DNA of 64,000 nucleotides from Trinickia symbiotica (GTDB lineage: Bacteria > Pseudomonadota > Gammaproteobacteria > Burkholderiales > Burkholderiaceae). This document shows positions 44,539 through 53,226 of this stretch, piece by piece (positions within the stretch are counted from its first letter, which is position 1; each line of letters opens with the position of its first letter). The translations under genes and the position numbers were made by a program. The stretch spans positions 24,712 through 88,711 of the forward strand of contig NZ_PTIR01000025.1 in the NCBI RefSeq assembly GCF_002934455.1. The letters are read 5' to 3'. The notes under the pieces were generated by a model. It was not told the DNA's origin and did not search any database. It was given only the letters and a program-made list of their open reading frames with translations.

Positions 44539-45342
44539 CTACTGGTCCTGCAGCAGGTCGAAGTCGGGCGCACCCTGTGTCGTCTGCTGTTCCTGCTGGT
44601 TGATCTGGCCGAGCGCCGCGGCGCGCGCGGCGGCGAGCTTCGCCGCGTCACCCTGGGCCTGCGACTGCGCGACGTGGTCCTGCATCTGTTGCGCGACCTG
44701 CCGCTGCATGAGCGCATGCAGGTCGACCATCTCGCCAGCTAGCACGTTCGACTGCTGGTTCAGCATCTGCAAGCCCTGCACGGCGCCCGTGACGTTCGGA
44801 ATCTGCGACTGGATCTGTTGCAGGTTCTGCGCGCGGTCGGCGAGCGTGTTCAGGTTCTGCATGTCCTGCGTCAGTTGCTGTTGGTAGATGCCGCCGCGCG
44901 TCGAGGCGAGCGACGTGTAAGCCGACAGCCACTGGGCAGGCGACATGCCCGTGGTATTCATCTCGTTGAGGCTGCGGCCGAACAGGCTGTTCGTGGCGCT
45001 CGCCGCCTGCTCAAGCTGCGTAATGGCCGTGGAGAGCGACTGGAAGTTCGTGATCTGGTTGCGATAGGGGGCGATGGTCTGATCGATTAGCGACGTCGGC
45101 ACCTGCTTCAGGTTCTGGGCCATCGTGACGTACTGCTGAAGGCGGATGATCTGCGCCTGAACGTTTTGCTCGACCATCTGCGCCTGTTGGGCCACTGACG
45201 AAACGAGTTCGGCGTGGTTCAACAACTGCGTGATTTCGGTTGCGCCGCCTGTCATCCCGCCACCGGCGCGAACAGCGCTTGTGTGAAGGACCAGGGCGAG
45301 GGCAGCGGCCACGCTGGCTCGAAGACGCACGGGTTCACGCAT
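44539..45342 (-). CDS. trbJ: TrbJ/VirB5 conjugation protein
   Basis: 267 residues. Signal peptide (cleavage near residue 26, VRA) followed by a long Gln-rich coiled coil (QLLNHAELVSSVAQQAQMVEQNVQAQIIRLQQYV ... QLTQDMQNLNTLADRAQNLQQIQSQIPNVTG), the pattern of the P-type TrbJ family, a minor pilus component. GGAGG precedes the ATG at 45342; the gene overlaps the trbE stop by 8 bases. Confidence 0.9.
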   Translation of the reverse strand: MREPVRLRASVAAALALVLHTSAVRAGGGMTGGATEITQLLNHAELVSSVAQQAQMVEQNVQAQIIRLQQYVTMAQNLKQVPTSLIDQTIAPYRNQITNFQSLSTAITQLEQAASATNSLFGRSLNEMNTTGMSPAQWLSAYTSLASTRGGIYQQQLTQDMQNLNTLADRAQNLQQIQSQIPNVTGAVQGLQMLNQQSNVLAGEMVDLHALMQRQVAQQMQDHVAQSQAQGDAAKLAAARAAALGQINQQEQQTTQGAPDFDLLQDQ

Positions 45343-48013
45343 GCTGGACCTCCAGTTTGACCAATGCCGCCGTGTCCATACTGGCCTGTGCCATGGCTTC
45401 GTCGATGTATCGATCTCTCCAGTCCGGACAACCGGAATGCAAATGCCGGTCAAACATGAGTTGCGCGCTCATCTCCGACCGGAGGATCGCGATCGACGCG
45501 GGATCGAGCGGCACCGAGATGCGACGCGATGCACCGCCCTGTTCGGTGATGAAGTAGTCGCGTTTCGCGATGAGTTGCTGAATCGTGCGGATTTGTCCCT
45601 CGGAAAGACCGAAATCGCGCTGATAGGCTGTTTTCGCGGACGGCGTGAAGTTCTCGACCGGCACGAATACCCGCACGAGCACGTTGTCCCGGATCTGTGG
45701 CCAGATCTTCGAGGTCGAGACCTGCTCGGGCGATTGCGCATCCATCCAGACGCAGCCGAGCTTCTTGCGCATCGTGACGATCCAGTTGCCGATCTGCGCG
45801 GCGAACGTATCGTCATCCAACAGGTTCCAGATCTCGGGTAGCATCACGAGCGTAGGGCCGATAACGCCCTTCGCACGCCGCTGTTCCATCGAATCCTGGA
45901 TGCGATACGTCACATACGACAGGAACGGCCGCGCGATCACAGGGTTCGCGAGAATCCGGTCAGTCGCCAGCGACACCCATCGCGTGTCGTCGAAACTGTC
46001 GGTGAGGTTGTCGAAGTAATGCGCGTGTACGGCGGAGCCCACCCACAGGGCCAATTCGTCGGCAAGCGGCCCAGCAGGCAGCGACGCGTGGACCGTACGA
46101 AGCCGCCACAGACGCCGGTCGCTCCGGCTGCGTGTTGCGGCGAGCGCCTTCCCCAGTTCGCGGCGGTCGCCCGCGGTCACACGGTAGATGCCGCGCTGCT
46201 GCGCCAGCATCACGATCCATTCGGCGAGGAATTCCATGTGGCGCGGGTCCGCGAGTAACACGAACGGGTTCATTTGCGCCTGCTCGTCCGCGGAAGCGCC
46301 AGCCGCGTCATGATTGAACTGCAGGTAGCGCCCGCCCTGCAGGATCGTCGGGATGCGCATCGACAGGTCCTTGTCGAACCCGTATAAAAACGCATTCGGA
46401 TACTTTCGGAACAACGTCGCGCACAGCAGCATGAAGATCGTCTTGCCGAATCCGGTGCGGCCACAGACCAGCATGTGCCCGACGTCGGCGAGGAAGGCGG
46501 TGAACCAGTAGGGCGTGCCGAACTCGGTCGGGAATGCGGCAAGCGCAGGGCAGAGCGTGCCGGTTTCTTTAGTCAGGTGTGCGTTGATCGGATGGCCGTC
46601 GGAAACACCGCGCAGCGGCAGCAGGCGGGCAAGCGCCGCAGTGTCGATGAACGACCAGCGCGCACATTCGCGCCACATGCCGGGGATGCTCGTCGCGAAG
46701 GCCGAGAACGCGTGAAGCGTTTCGCGCACGGGCGCAAAGTGCGCGGCTCGCAGCGCTTCCTCGACTGCACGGTGCGTGGCGACTACCTGCGTCCAGGCCG
46801 CTTCGGCGGCCGTCCCATCATCGAACGGTGTCGTCTCGAAAACGGGCGAGTACGAGAGGACCGACAGGTTGTAGTAGCCGTATGTCTCTTCGGCCATCTC
46901 AACCTTACCCACGCGCCGGTTGGCTTCGTCTGCGGCGGCGGAGCGCGACTGGTTCTGGCGCGCGCCCGATGTGTCGCCCCCGCGCAGCGTAGCGGCGAGC
47001 AGGGAACGCGTGTCGAGCCGGCGGCCTTCGTGATAGCGGCGGACGCTGTCGATGAAACGCATCGCGGCGGTGGGCGAGGTCACACGGAAGCAGTGGCTGA
47101 CCGTGAGTTCCCCTGGCACCTTCAGCAGGCCGTCGAGGCTCGTGGGCAACACCGTATCGGGCCAGAAGTCGCGGCGGGCAGGAACACCCGCCGCGATCGC
47201 GAAGCGCTGGCGGCCATGCGAGTAGAAGTGCAGGTAGTCGTGACCTGGTCGGACCTCGGTATCGCACATCGCGAGGTCGAGCGCCGGGATGTCCGGTATG
47301 GGCACCGCCGATACGTGATCGCCCGGTGGGGAGCAGCACGCATGCATGAACGCGCCAAGTGCCGGACCGCTCAGGCGCCGGCAGGCCAAGCGCGGGTTGC
47401 TTGCGACGAAGCCGAACAGGATGTTCTCGAAGATCTCGACGACGGCGGCCAGCTCTGACACCGTATACGCGAACAGGTATTGGTCGGAGAACGTGCCTCG
47501 CACGGCCTGCATCAGTGACTGTGCGATCGACAGCCCGTCATGCGTCATGCCATGCGTGATCTTGCCGGCGAACCGGTCGATGCCGACGTCCGGGGCCAGC
47601 GTGAACGTCACGAAATGACGGTTCGTGTAGTTGGCGCCGCGCTCGAACGTCTCCCGCCGGGCATCGTCGACCCGTTGCGCCACCGGGTCGGGCATCGGCA
47701 CGGTGAGATAGCGTGCGCTGCGGCGGCGGTGAATTGTCCACCACATTGTAACGGGCCGACGGGCGATGTCACGCAGTGAGGTGATCAGGTTCTCCATCAG
47801 TTCGAGCACATGGCCAGTCGACAACGCGTCGGCATCCGGTCCGGAGAACTCGTAGGTAGCCATCACGGACGAGTCCTTGTTGACGATGAGCGTGTCGCTA
47901 AAGCGAAAGAGCCACGGCACCATCTCGGCGGTGGAACGGCGATCGCCATCGGTGCGCTGCGCGACCTGTGCAAGCGACTCGGCGTCAAACGGCGAGAGGG
48001 TGGGCTTCAGCAC
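45335..48013 (-). CDS. trbE: TrbE/VirB4 conjugation ATPase
   Basis: 892 residues from a GTG at 48013 with GGGGGA upstream, overlapping the trbD stop by 7 bases; a much longer frame exists but runs antisense-like through trbD. Walker A VCGRTGFGKTIFM lies near residue 515 and MLPEIWNLLDDDTFAAQIGNWIV provides the Walker B/CagE region. The N-terminal domain starts LKPTLSPFDAESLAQVAQ. VirB4 energises pilus assembly and substrate transfer at the inner membrane. Confidence 0.92.
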   Translation of the reverse strand: MLKPTLSPFDAESLAQVAQRTDGDRRSTAEMVPWLFRFSDTLIVNKDSSVMATYEFSGPDADALSTGHVLELMENLITSLRDIARRPVTMWWTIHRRRSARYLTVPMPDPVAQRVDDARRETFERGANYTNRHFVTFTLAPDVGIDRFAGKITHGMTHDGLSIAQSLMQAVRGTFSDQYLFAYTVSELAAVVEIFENILFGFVASNPRLACRRLSGPALGAFMHACCSPPGDHVSAVPIPDIPALDLAMCDTEVRPGHDYLHFYSHGRQRFAIAAGVPARRDFWPDTVLPTSLDGLLKVPGELTVSHCFRVTSPTAAMRFIDSVRRYHEGRRLDTRSLLAATLRGGDTSGARQNQSRSAAADEANRRVGKVEMAEETYGYYNLSVLSYSPVFETTPFDDGTAAEAAWTQVVATHRAVEEALRAAHFAPVRETLHAFSAFATSIPGMWRECARWSFIDTAALARLLPLRGVSDGHPINAHLTKETGTLCPALAAFPTEFGTPYWFTAFLADVGHMLVCGRTGFGKTIFMLLCATLFRKYPNAFLYGFDKDLSMRIPTILQGGRYLQFNHDAAGASADEQAQMNPFVLLADPRHMEFLAEWIVMLAQQRGIYRVTAGDRRELGKALAATRSRSDRRLWRLRTVHASLPAGPLADELALWVGSAVHAHYFDNLTDSFDDTRWVSLATDRILANPVIARPFLSYVTYRIQDSMEQRRAKGVIGPTLVMLPEIWNLLDDDTFAAQIGNWIVTMRKKLGCVWMDAQSPEQVSTSKIWPQIRDNVLVRVFVPVENFTPSAKTAYQRDFGLSEGQIRTIQQLIAKRDYFITEQGGASRRISVPLDPASIAILRSEMSAQLMFDRHLHSGCPDWRDRYIDEAMAQASMDTAALVKLEVQHA

Positions 48014-48381
48014 GGCATCCCCCGGGCGAAGCCTTTCGGGCGAGCATTGACCTTCTGGTGCAGCAGCTGGCGCGGCTCGTAGTAGTCGCCCTGCCGGCTG
48101 TATTTTGAGTAACAGCGGATCTGGTCGGGATCGCGCCGCACTGCGAGCCACAATACGGGATGCGTGACCAGCACCGCGAGCAGTACCCAGCCGTTGCGCA
48201 GGCCAGCGGCGAACGTGATGACGATGGCACCCTGCGCGATGCACCATTTGCGGTCGATGCCGAGCAGCAGGAACTGTTCGAGCATGGTCTTTCGAACGCG
48301 CGCAGCGAGTGGGTCAACTGGATCCAACGGATCGACAGAGCCGGCGGATGCGTCACGTGCGTCGGGGCGATGCGTCTCCAT
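48007..48381 (-). CDS. trbD: TrbD/VirB3 conjugation protein
   Basis: 124 residues. A polar start (METHRPDARDASAGSVDPLDPVDPLAARVRKTMLEQFLLLGIDRKW) leads to two membrane helices (CIAQGAIVITFAAGLRNGWVLLAVLVTHPVLWLAV) and ends in a charged tail with QIRCYSKYSRQGDYYEPRQL, the typical VirB3 ending. Works with VirB4 in pilus assembly. GAGG precedes the ATG. Confidence 0.85.
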   Translation of the reverse strand: METHRPDARDASAGSVDPLDPVDPLAARVRKTMLEQFLLLGIDRKWCIAQGAIVITFAAGLRNGWVLLAVLVTHPVLWLAVRRDPDQIRCYSKYSRQGDYYEPRQLLHQKVNARPKGFARGMPC

Positions 48382-48392
48382 GCCGGACCTCG

Positions 48393-48815
48393 CTAGAGGG
48401 TGCCCGTGCAGGCAGCGCCGTGGTTGAACACCTGCGCCCACAGCAGCGGCATGTTCAGGATCGCGAGCGTGCCGAGCACGCCGCGCAGCACATGCGTCTT
48501 GATGTTGCTGCGACCATCGTCGAGCAGCCATAGCACGATCGAGCCGACGAGCGCCGAGAGCGACACGACCTCGAGCAACTCGTTGTCGAGCACGTCCTGG
48601 TAGACGGTGCAGAGTCCGCCGTTCCAGATGCCCGCGTGCGCAATGGCCGGAATAAACGCGAGCCAGATGGCCGTGAACAACAGGCGCAGCGCATTGCGAT
48701 GACGGGTGAGAACGGTTCGCCACGCGTCGCGCAGATCCATACAGCGGTTGCGAAGCGCGGTGACGAAGAGACGCACGGCGTGGAGCCACCGGCGCGGGCG
48801 ATGTAATTCATGCAT
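48393..48815 (-). CDS. trbC: TrbC/VirB2 major pilin
   Basis: 140 residues. A long basic leader with a hydrophobic signal segment ends at about residue 61 (FIPAIAHA), giving a mature pilin of about 79 residues with two membrane helices (EVVSLSALVGSIVLWLL and HVLRGVLGTLAILNMPLLW). GGAG precedes the ATG and the gene overlaps the trbB stop by 8 bases. Confidence 0.82.
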   Translation of the reverse strand: MHELHRPRRWLHAVRLFVTALRNRCMDLRDAWRTVLTRHRNALRLLFTAIWLAFIPAIAHAGIWNGGLCTVYQDVLDNELLEVVSLSALVGSIVLWLLDDGRSNIKTHVLRGVLGTLAILNMPLLWAQVFNHGAACTGTL

Positions 48816-49857
48816 GGACCAGCTCCTCGGGGGATGCAAAGCGGGAAAAGAGGCACCGGGTCTGATAGCGGCCGTCCTTGGCACCGAGCACCTCGCGGAT
48901 TTCGACGGGGCCGCGTATCGCGCCCTGGCGTTCTGCATGCACGAAGAACCGGAACGTGGAGGCGATTTTCTGGCGCAGGTCGTCAATCGAAACGAGCCGA
49001 CCTTCGTCGCTCATGCGGATGAGCGACTCGAGCCGCGCCGGGGCGGTGTCGGACGAGTCCGCATGGAACGAGACGATCGAGCCGGGGTGTCCGGTGTTGA
49101 GTGCTTCCATCAGGTCGAAGGCTTCGGCGCCACGGACCTCGCCGACGATGATGCGGTCAGGGCGCACGCGCAGCGAAAAGCGCACAAGATCGCGAATGGT
49201 GATGCCAAGATTGGTCTCGAACGCGACGTAATTGGGCGCATGCACCTGCAGTTCGGCCGTGTCCTCGATCGTGATGACGCGGTCTTCCTGCGGTATCGCA
49301 TCGATCATCGCGTTGAGCATTGTGGTCTTGCCGGATGAGGTTCCACCGGAGAATGCGACGTTGATCCGCTCGCGCATGACCCATTCAAAGAACTCTCGCA
49401 GCGCGGCGCCGCCCGATGCCAGACGGTCCAGCAGTGCGCTATTGCGGCGGCGCGCGGCGGGCGACTTCGTGCCTGGCAGGACGTCGAACGCCCCGCCGCG
49501 CTCGTAATCGGCAAGTCCAATGCGGCGGCGGGTGTGCTTGCGGATCGACATCATGTCACCGTGGACAGCCACAGGATGCCGGGCGGCGGCAATGCGCAGA
49601 CCCGGCAGTCGGGCATCGAGCAGTGGCGTCTGCTCCTTGGCATTAACGTTTGCGAGAATCGTGATGGCGCGATCCAGTGCATCCGGGTCCAAGTCGCAGC
49701 CGGCGACATACTTCACTGTGACATTGCGCTCGACGAAGATCGCATCGGCGCGGTTGACCATGATCTCCTGCACGTCCGGATCGGCCAGCATTGGTTGCAG
49801 CGGGCCGAGGTAGTCGTTCAGTACCTCGATCGCGTATTCGTACGTGAGCCGGCTCAT
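48808..49857 (-). CDS. trbB: TrbB/VirB11 secretion ATPase
   Basis: 349 residues. Walker A SGGTSSGKT (170-178), Asp box VITIEDTAELQV, Walker B DRIIVGEVRGAEAFDLMEALNTGHPGS and the His box HADSSDTAPARLESLI define the VirB11 traffic ATPases, hexamers at the base of the channel. Order with trbC-trbD-trbE is that of RP4-type Trb operons. It overlaps the VirB1-like gene by 4 bases. Confidence 0.93.
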   Translation of the reverse strand: MSRLTYEYAIEVLNDYLGPLQPMLADPDVQEIMVNRADAIFVERNVTVKYVAGCDLDPDALDRAITILANVNAKEQTPLLDARLPGLRIAAARHPVAVHGDMMSIRKHTRRRIGLADYERGGAFDVLPGTKSPAARRRNSALLDRLASGGAALREFFEWVMRERINVAFSGGTSSGKTTMLNAMIDAIPQEDRVITIEDTAELQVHAPNYVAFETNLGITIRDLVRFSLRVRPDRIIVGEVRGAEAFDLMEALNTGHPGSIVSFHADSSDTAPARLESLIRMSDEGRLVSIDDLRQKIASTFRFFVHAERQGAIRGPVEIREVLGAKDGRYQTRCLFSRFASPEELVHA

Positions 49858-50384
49858 CGCCTAGCCTCCCATGTATCGCTCCACGTGATTGGCCGAAACA
49901 GCTTCGCGATTAGCCCCGGCTCCTGCACCGCGATCGGAGTGGCCGGCGCGGACGGCAGCGGCGGGGCCGTGTTGAGTGCGCGATAGACGCGGCGTGCGTA
50001 AGCAATGCGCTTCACGTGTGTGCCGGCGTTGTAGGCGCCGACGGCATCCCAGTTCAGGCCAAGATGGCGGATGTTCTGCGACAGAATCCACGCGCCGACG
50101 TAGGCGTTGGTACAGCGGTCACGGAGATCGGCGCGTGAGACGCCGAAGCGCGACAGCGTCGCGAGCCACCGGCTGTTGATCTGCATCAGGCCAATGTCAG
50201 CGGTGCCGTCCGCGTTGACGTGGATGACGTTTGCGCGCTGCCCGGATTCGACGGTGGCGATCGCACGCACGAGCCGCGCGTTCACGTGTTGAAAGTGCGC
50301 GGCGTCGTCGATGCAGTCGGCCCGGGCGGTAGTGACTGAGCCGCAGAGCACTGCACCAGCAAGAACTATCGCGACACGCTTCAC
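49854..50384 (-). CDS. VirB1-like lytic transglycosylase
   Basis: 176 residues from GTG at 50384, with GAGG upstream; another GTG two codons earlier is possible. Signal peptide (MKRVAIVLAGAVLCGSVTTARA), then the SLT domain with catalytic Glu46 in ATVESGQ, GLMQINSRWL and AVGAYNAGT. It opens peptidoglycan for the secretion channel and is the first gene of the operon. Confidence 0.88.
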   Translation of the reverse strand: MKRVAIVLAGAVLCGSVTTARADCIDDAAHFQHVNARLVRAIATVESGQRANVIHVNADGTADIGLMQINSRWLATLSRFGVSRADLRDRCTNAYVGAWILSQNIRHLGLNWDAVGAYNAGTHVKRIAYARRVYRALNTAPPLPSAPATPIAVQEPGLIAKLFRPITWSDTWEARR

Positions 50385-50447
50385 TTTCACCTCGTCTGTT
50401 CGTGCGTGATCCGGTGACCACGACCTGGCCGCGCTAGCCATCAGAGA

Positions 50448-50486
50448 AAAAGGGCCTGCCGAACGCGGGGAGCACTCCGGCAGGCC
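50448..50486 (-). terminator. Rho-independent terminator, minus strand, upstream of the trb operon
   Basis: GGCCTGCCG (50453-50461) pairs with CGGCAGGCC (50478-50486); on the minus strand the stem is followed by a run of T. It would stop read-through from the right before the VirB1 gene. Confidence 0.55.
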
Positions 50487-51045
50487 AACAGCGCGCGTCG
50501 GCCCAGGGGGAAGGACCGACGGGTTCACTGTAGGCAGCGAAGACGCGCGACTGGGCCGGATTCCTGCCGCTATGCGCAGTTGGGTAAGCACGTTTTTTGT
50601 CGCCCGCGCATTGGCGAGCGCCGTGTGAGGCTGCCCGTCCAGCACAATCCAAAGACATTTGCAGAAGGTTGAAAAGGCAAGGGGAACAAAGGACGGCTCA
50701 AAGGGAAGGGCCCAATCCAAAGGCCACGGGTGAAGCTTGGGACGAGACGCTTCACCCGCTCAAAGGCTCAAATGGCGAAGGGCAAAAAAGGGCGTTCGCG
50801 CAACGGTCAGAAAAAGCGCTGCGGCCCATGCCGCGTAAGGCGTAGAAGGCCTAGAAAGGATGGCTCGGCTGACCGCGTGCCCACTCATGTCCCGGCCTGC
50901 GGCATGACTGCTTGCGGTCGCGCCATCCCGTTCAGTCATTCCGGTCCGGGCGCCAGTCGACTGCCTAACGTTGGGGAACGACGTGACGCGTGGGTGTGCG
51001 TCGCTCAGTACGAACACAATTCTCCAATCGCGACCGCGAGCTCAT
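50487..51045. other. Non-coding region before the relaxase gene; possible transfer origin
   Basis: About 560 bases without a supported gene. The plus strand is strikingly purine-rich (AAGG, CAAAGG runs) with repeated GCTCAAA/CTCAAA words near 50695, 50757 and 50767, and a 10-base inverted repeat at 50727-50758. Position next to a MOBH relaxase makes it the best place in the window for oriT; not proven. Confidence 0.4.
50727..50758. repeat. 10-bp inverted repeat upstream of the relaxase gene
   Basis: CGGGTGAAGC (50727-50736) and GCTTCACCCG (50749-50758) separated by 12 bases, with no T run. Candidate part of oriT or an operator. Confidence 0.5.
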
Positions 51046-53202
51046 ATGGCAAGTACCACGCTGACCTGGCTGGGGCTGACCCGGGCGTCGGCAAGCCCGC
51101 CCCGGATTAACTCGCACTCCGCGTCGTTCGCTGCTGCACCGATTCTTGAGCGATCACCGCCTTCCCCCCAGCATCTCCCAGTGCTGGGATTCAGCGAGCT
51201 TCTTGCGCGAACCGGCATGCAGGGCACGGTGCTCCGCATTGGCGGCAGTGTGGGCCTGTCAACGGAGAATGAGCGGCGCGACATCGAACCGCTGATTCGG
51301 CGACTAACGGAATTCGTGCAGTTGTTGCCCGCATCGGAATCCCACCACCATGCGCAGCCGGGCGGCCTGTTGATCCATCTGCTCGAGGTGGCGCGATATG
51401 CCCTGCATTTCCGCGAGGGATACCGTCTGCCGTTCGGCGCCCAACCCGAGGACCAGATGCGGCATGGTGCACGTTGCAGCTATGCGGTGCTGATCGCCGC
51501 GCTGTTGCACGACATTGGCAAGCCTTTGGCAGACCTGAAGATCGAGCTCGTCACCGGGACGGACGCTCAGCCATGGGTGCCGCTCGCCGGCAGCATGAAC
51601 GAGCAGGGTGGTCAGTGGTACCGGGTCGATTTCCCGGAACCCGCGCAACGGGACTACAGCACGCACGCTCGCCTCGCCATCGTGCTGCTCCAGCGTCTGG
51701 TGCCTTCCGCTGCGCTGGCCTGGCTCGCGCAGTATCCGCCGGTGCTCGACGAACTCGCCAGATACCTGTCGGGCGACGCTGGGGCGAAGGAGGGGGCGCT
51801 CACGAAGATTGTCGGCGAGGCGGACCGGCGATCAGTTGCACAGAATCTGCTCACGGGCCCGCGCACACGGTTCGCAACAGCTCGTGCGGTCCCGCTGATC
51901 GAGCGGCTGATGGATGGGCTGCGTCGGCTACTCGCGGAAGGCGGAGTGCCGCTCAATCGTGCGGGCGCGACGGGCTACTGCGACGGCGAGTCCTTGTGGT
52001 GCGTGGCGAAAACACTGGCCGAAGCCGTGCGTACGTATCTGGCGTGCAATGAAAAGCAGCAGCCGGGTGCAGCCGGTATTCCGTCCGACAACAACCGGCT
52101 TTTTGATACCTGGCAGGAGTACGGGGCGCTCGTTCCGACACCGGAGGGTGGCGCGATCTGGACCATCGACGTTGTGGTCGGCACCTGGAAGCAGACCTTC
52201 ACCGTCCTGCGCTTTCCGCTCGACCGGCTCTATGCGGACCCGGCCCGGTACCCGCGCGCATTGCCGGTCGGCGCGGTGCGGATCGTCGAGGTTGCCAAGG
52301 ACGAAGAACCCGCGCCGGAAGGCACGGCATCATCCGCAACGAGCGGCGTCGACGAGATGCAATCGGATGTCGATGAAGAGCAACCGGATTCGCCGGGTAC
52401 AGACGGGCCAGACCACCCTTTAAGCACTGACGCCGAGCGAGCGTTGGACGATGCGCCGGCGACGGAGCCAGAATTGTCGCCGGCCGCGCCGACGATGGCC
52501 GATCCCACCTGCGAGGCATGCGATGAAGCTGCGCCAGCTCCCGAGGCAGCCATACCTGTACCGGCTTCGGACGACCATACCGCCGATTTCCTGCCTGAAG
52601 CGGAAAGCGCCGCGGCATTGCAGGCCGAGGCAAACGGTGGCCGCGACGTTCCGTGCGCGGGCCATCCGGTGCCGGATCTTGTCACTTCGCCCGTGCGCCC
52701 GAAGCAGAAGTCGAAGGTGCCGGCGAAATCGCTGACATCGCGCCAGAGCCACCGGCAGCCTCGCCCGAACGCCGAGCGGTTCATGGCCTGGGTCCAGGAG
52801 GGGATTGCCACAGGCACCTTGCCGTACAACGAGTCGATGGCGCGCGTACATTTTGTGCCGGAGGGCATGCTGCTCGTCACGCCAGCCGTCTTCAAGGACT
52901 TCGCACAGGCGCATCCCGAGGCGATCGAGCAGACGCTCGCCGATGACGGTAAAGCGCCGGAACCGTGGAAACAGGTCCAGCGTGATTTCCAGAAGTCGGG
53001 CTATCCGGTGACTGCCGATTCAGGCGGCGCCAGCCGCTCGTATCTGATCCACTACAACATCAAGGGTGCCGGTGGACGGCAACTGTCGGTGATGCTGGTG
53101 CCGGAGCCAGAGCGATTCTTCAATCCGGTACCGCCGCCGAACGCGATGATCCAGTCGAAACAGAAGCCGCCGTCGGATGCGGTCGACCCGGCGCAGGTGT
53201 GA
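51046..53202 (+). CDS. traI: MOBH-family relaxase TraI
   Basis: 718 residues. The MOBH HD-type signature is LPASESHHHAQPGGLLIHLLEV (His100-102, His111) followed by LLHDIGKP (His155-Asp156). A long acidic, low-complexity stretch (about 415-590) separates it from the C-terminal TraI_2_C domain (FMAWVQEGIATGTLPYNESMARVHFVPEGMLLVTPAVFKDFA). It nicks oriT and leads the strand into the channel. The ATG at 51046 is chosen; a TTG 25 codons upstream is open but less likely. Confidence 0.88.
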   Translation: MASTTLTWLGLTRASASPPRINSHSASFAAAPILERSPPSPQHLPVLGFSELLARTGMQGTVLRIGGSVGLSTENERRDIEPLIRRLTEFVQLLPASESHHHAQPGGLLIHLLEVARYALHFREGYRLPFGAQPEDQMRHGARCSYAVLIAALLHDIGKPLADLKIELVTGTDAQPWVPLAGSMNEQGGQWYRVDFPEPAQRDYSTHARLAIVLLQRLVPSAALAWLAQYPPVLDELARYLSGDAGAKEGALTKIVGEADRRSVAQNLLTGPRTRFATARAVPLIERLMDGLRRLLAEGGVPLNRAGATGYCDGESLWCVAKTLAEAVRTYLACNEKQQPGAAGIPSDNNRLFDTWQEYGALVPTPEGGAIWTIDVVVGTWKQTFTVLRFPLDRLYADPARYPRALPVGAVRIVEVAKDEEPAPEGTASSATSGVDEMQSDVDEEQPDSPGTDGPDHPLSTDAERALDDAPATEPELSPAAPTMADPTCEACDEAAPAPEAAIPVPASDDHTADFLPEAESAAALQAEANGGRDVPCAGHPVPDLVTSPVRPKQKSKVPAKSLTSRQSHRQPRPNAERFMAWVQEGIATGTLPYNESMARVHFVPEGMLLVTPAVFKDFAQAHPEAIEQTLADDGKAPEPWKQVQRDFQKSGYPVTADSGGASRSYLIHYNIKGAGGRQLSVMLVPEPERFFNPVPPPNAMIQSKQKPPSDAVDPAQV

Positions 53203-53226
53203 GCGTTCAGGGCGAGCGAGACGGCG

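Noticed and set aside
48014..48247. 5' extension of trbE by 78 codons
   Set aside because: It overlaps trbD and reads as Arg/Ala-rich noise; the GTG at 48013 with a good ribosome-binding site fits the family.
50971..51045. TTG start 25 codons upstream of traI
   Set aside because: The extra residues are not typical for TraI and lie in the purine-skewed region; the ATG at 51046 is more plausible, though not proven.
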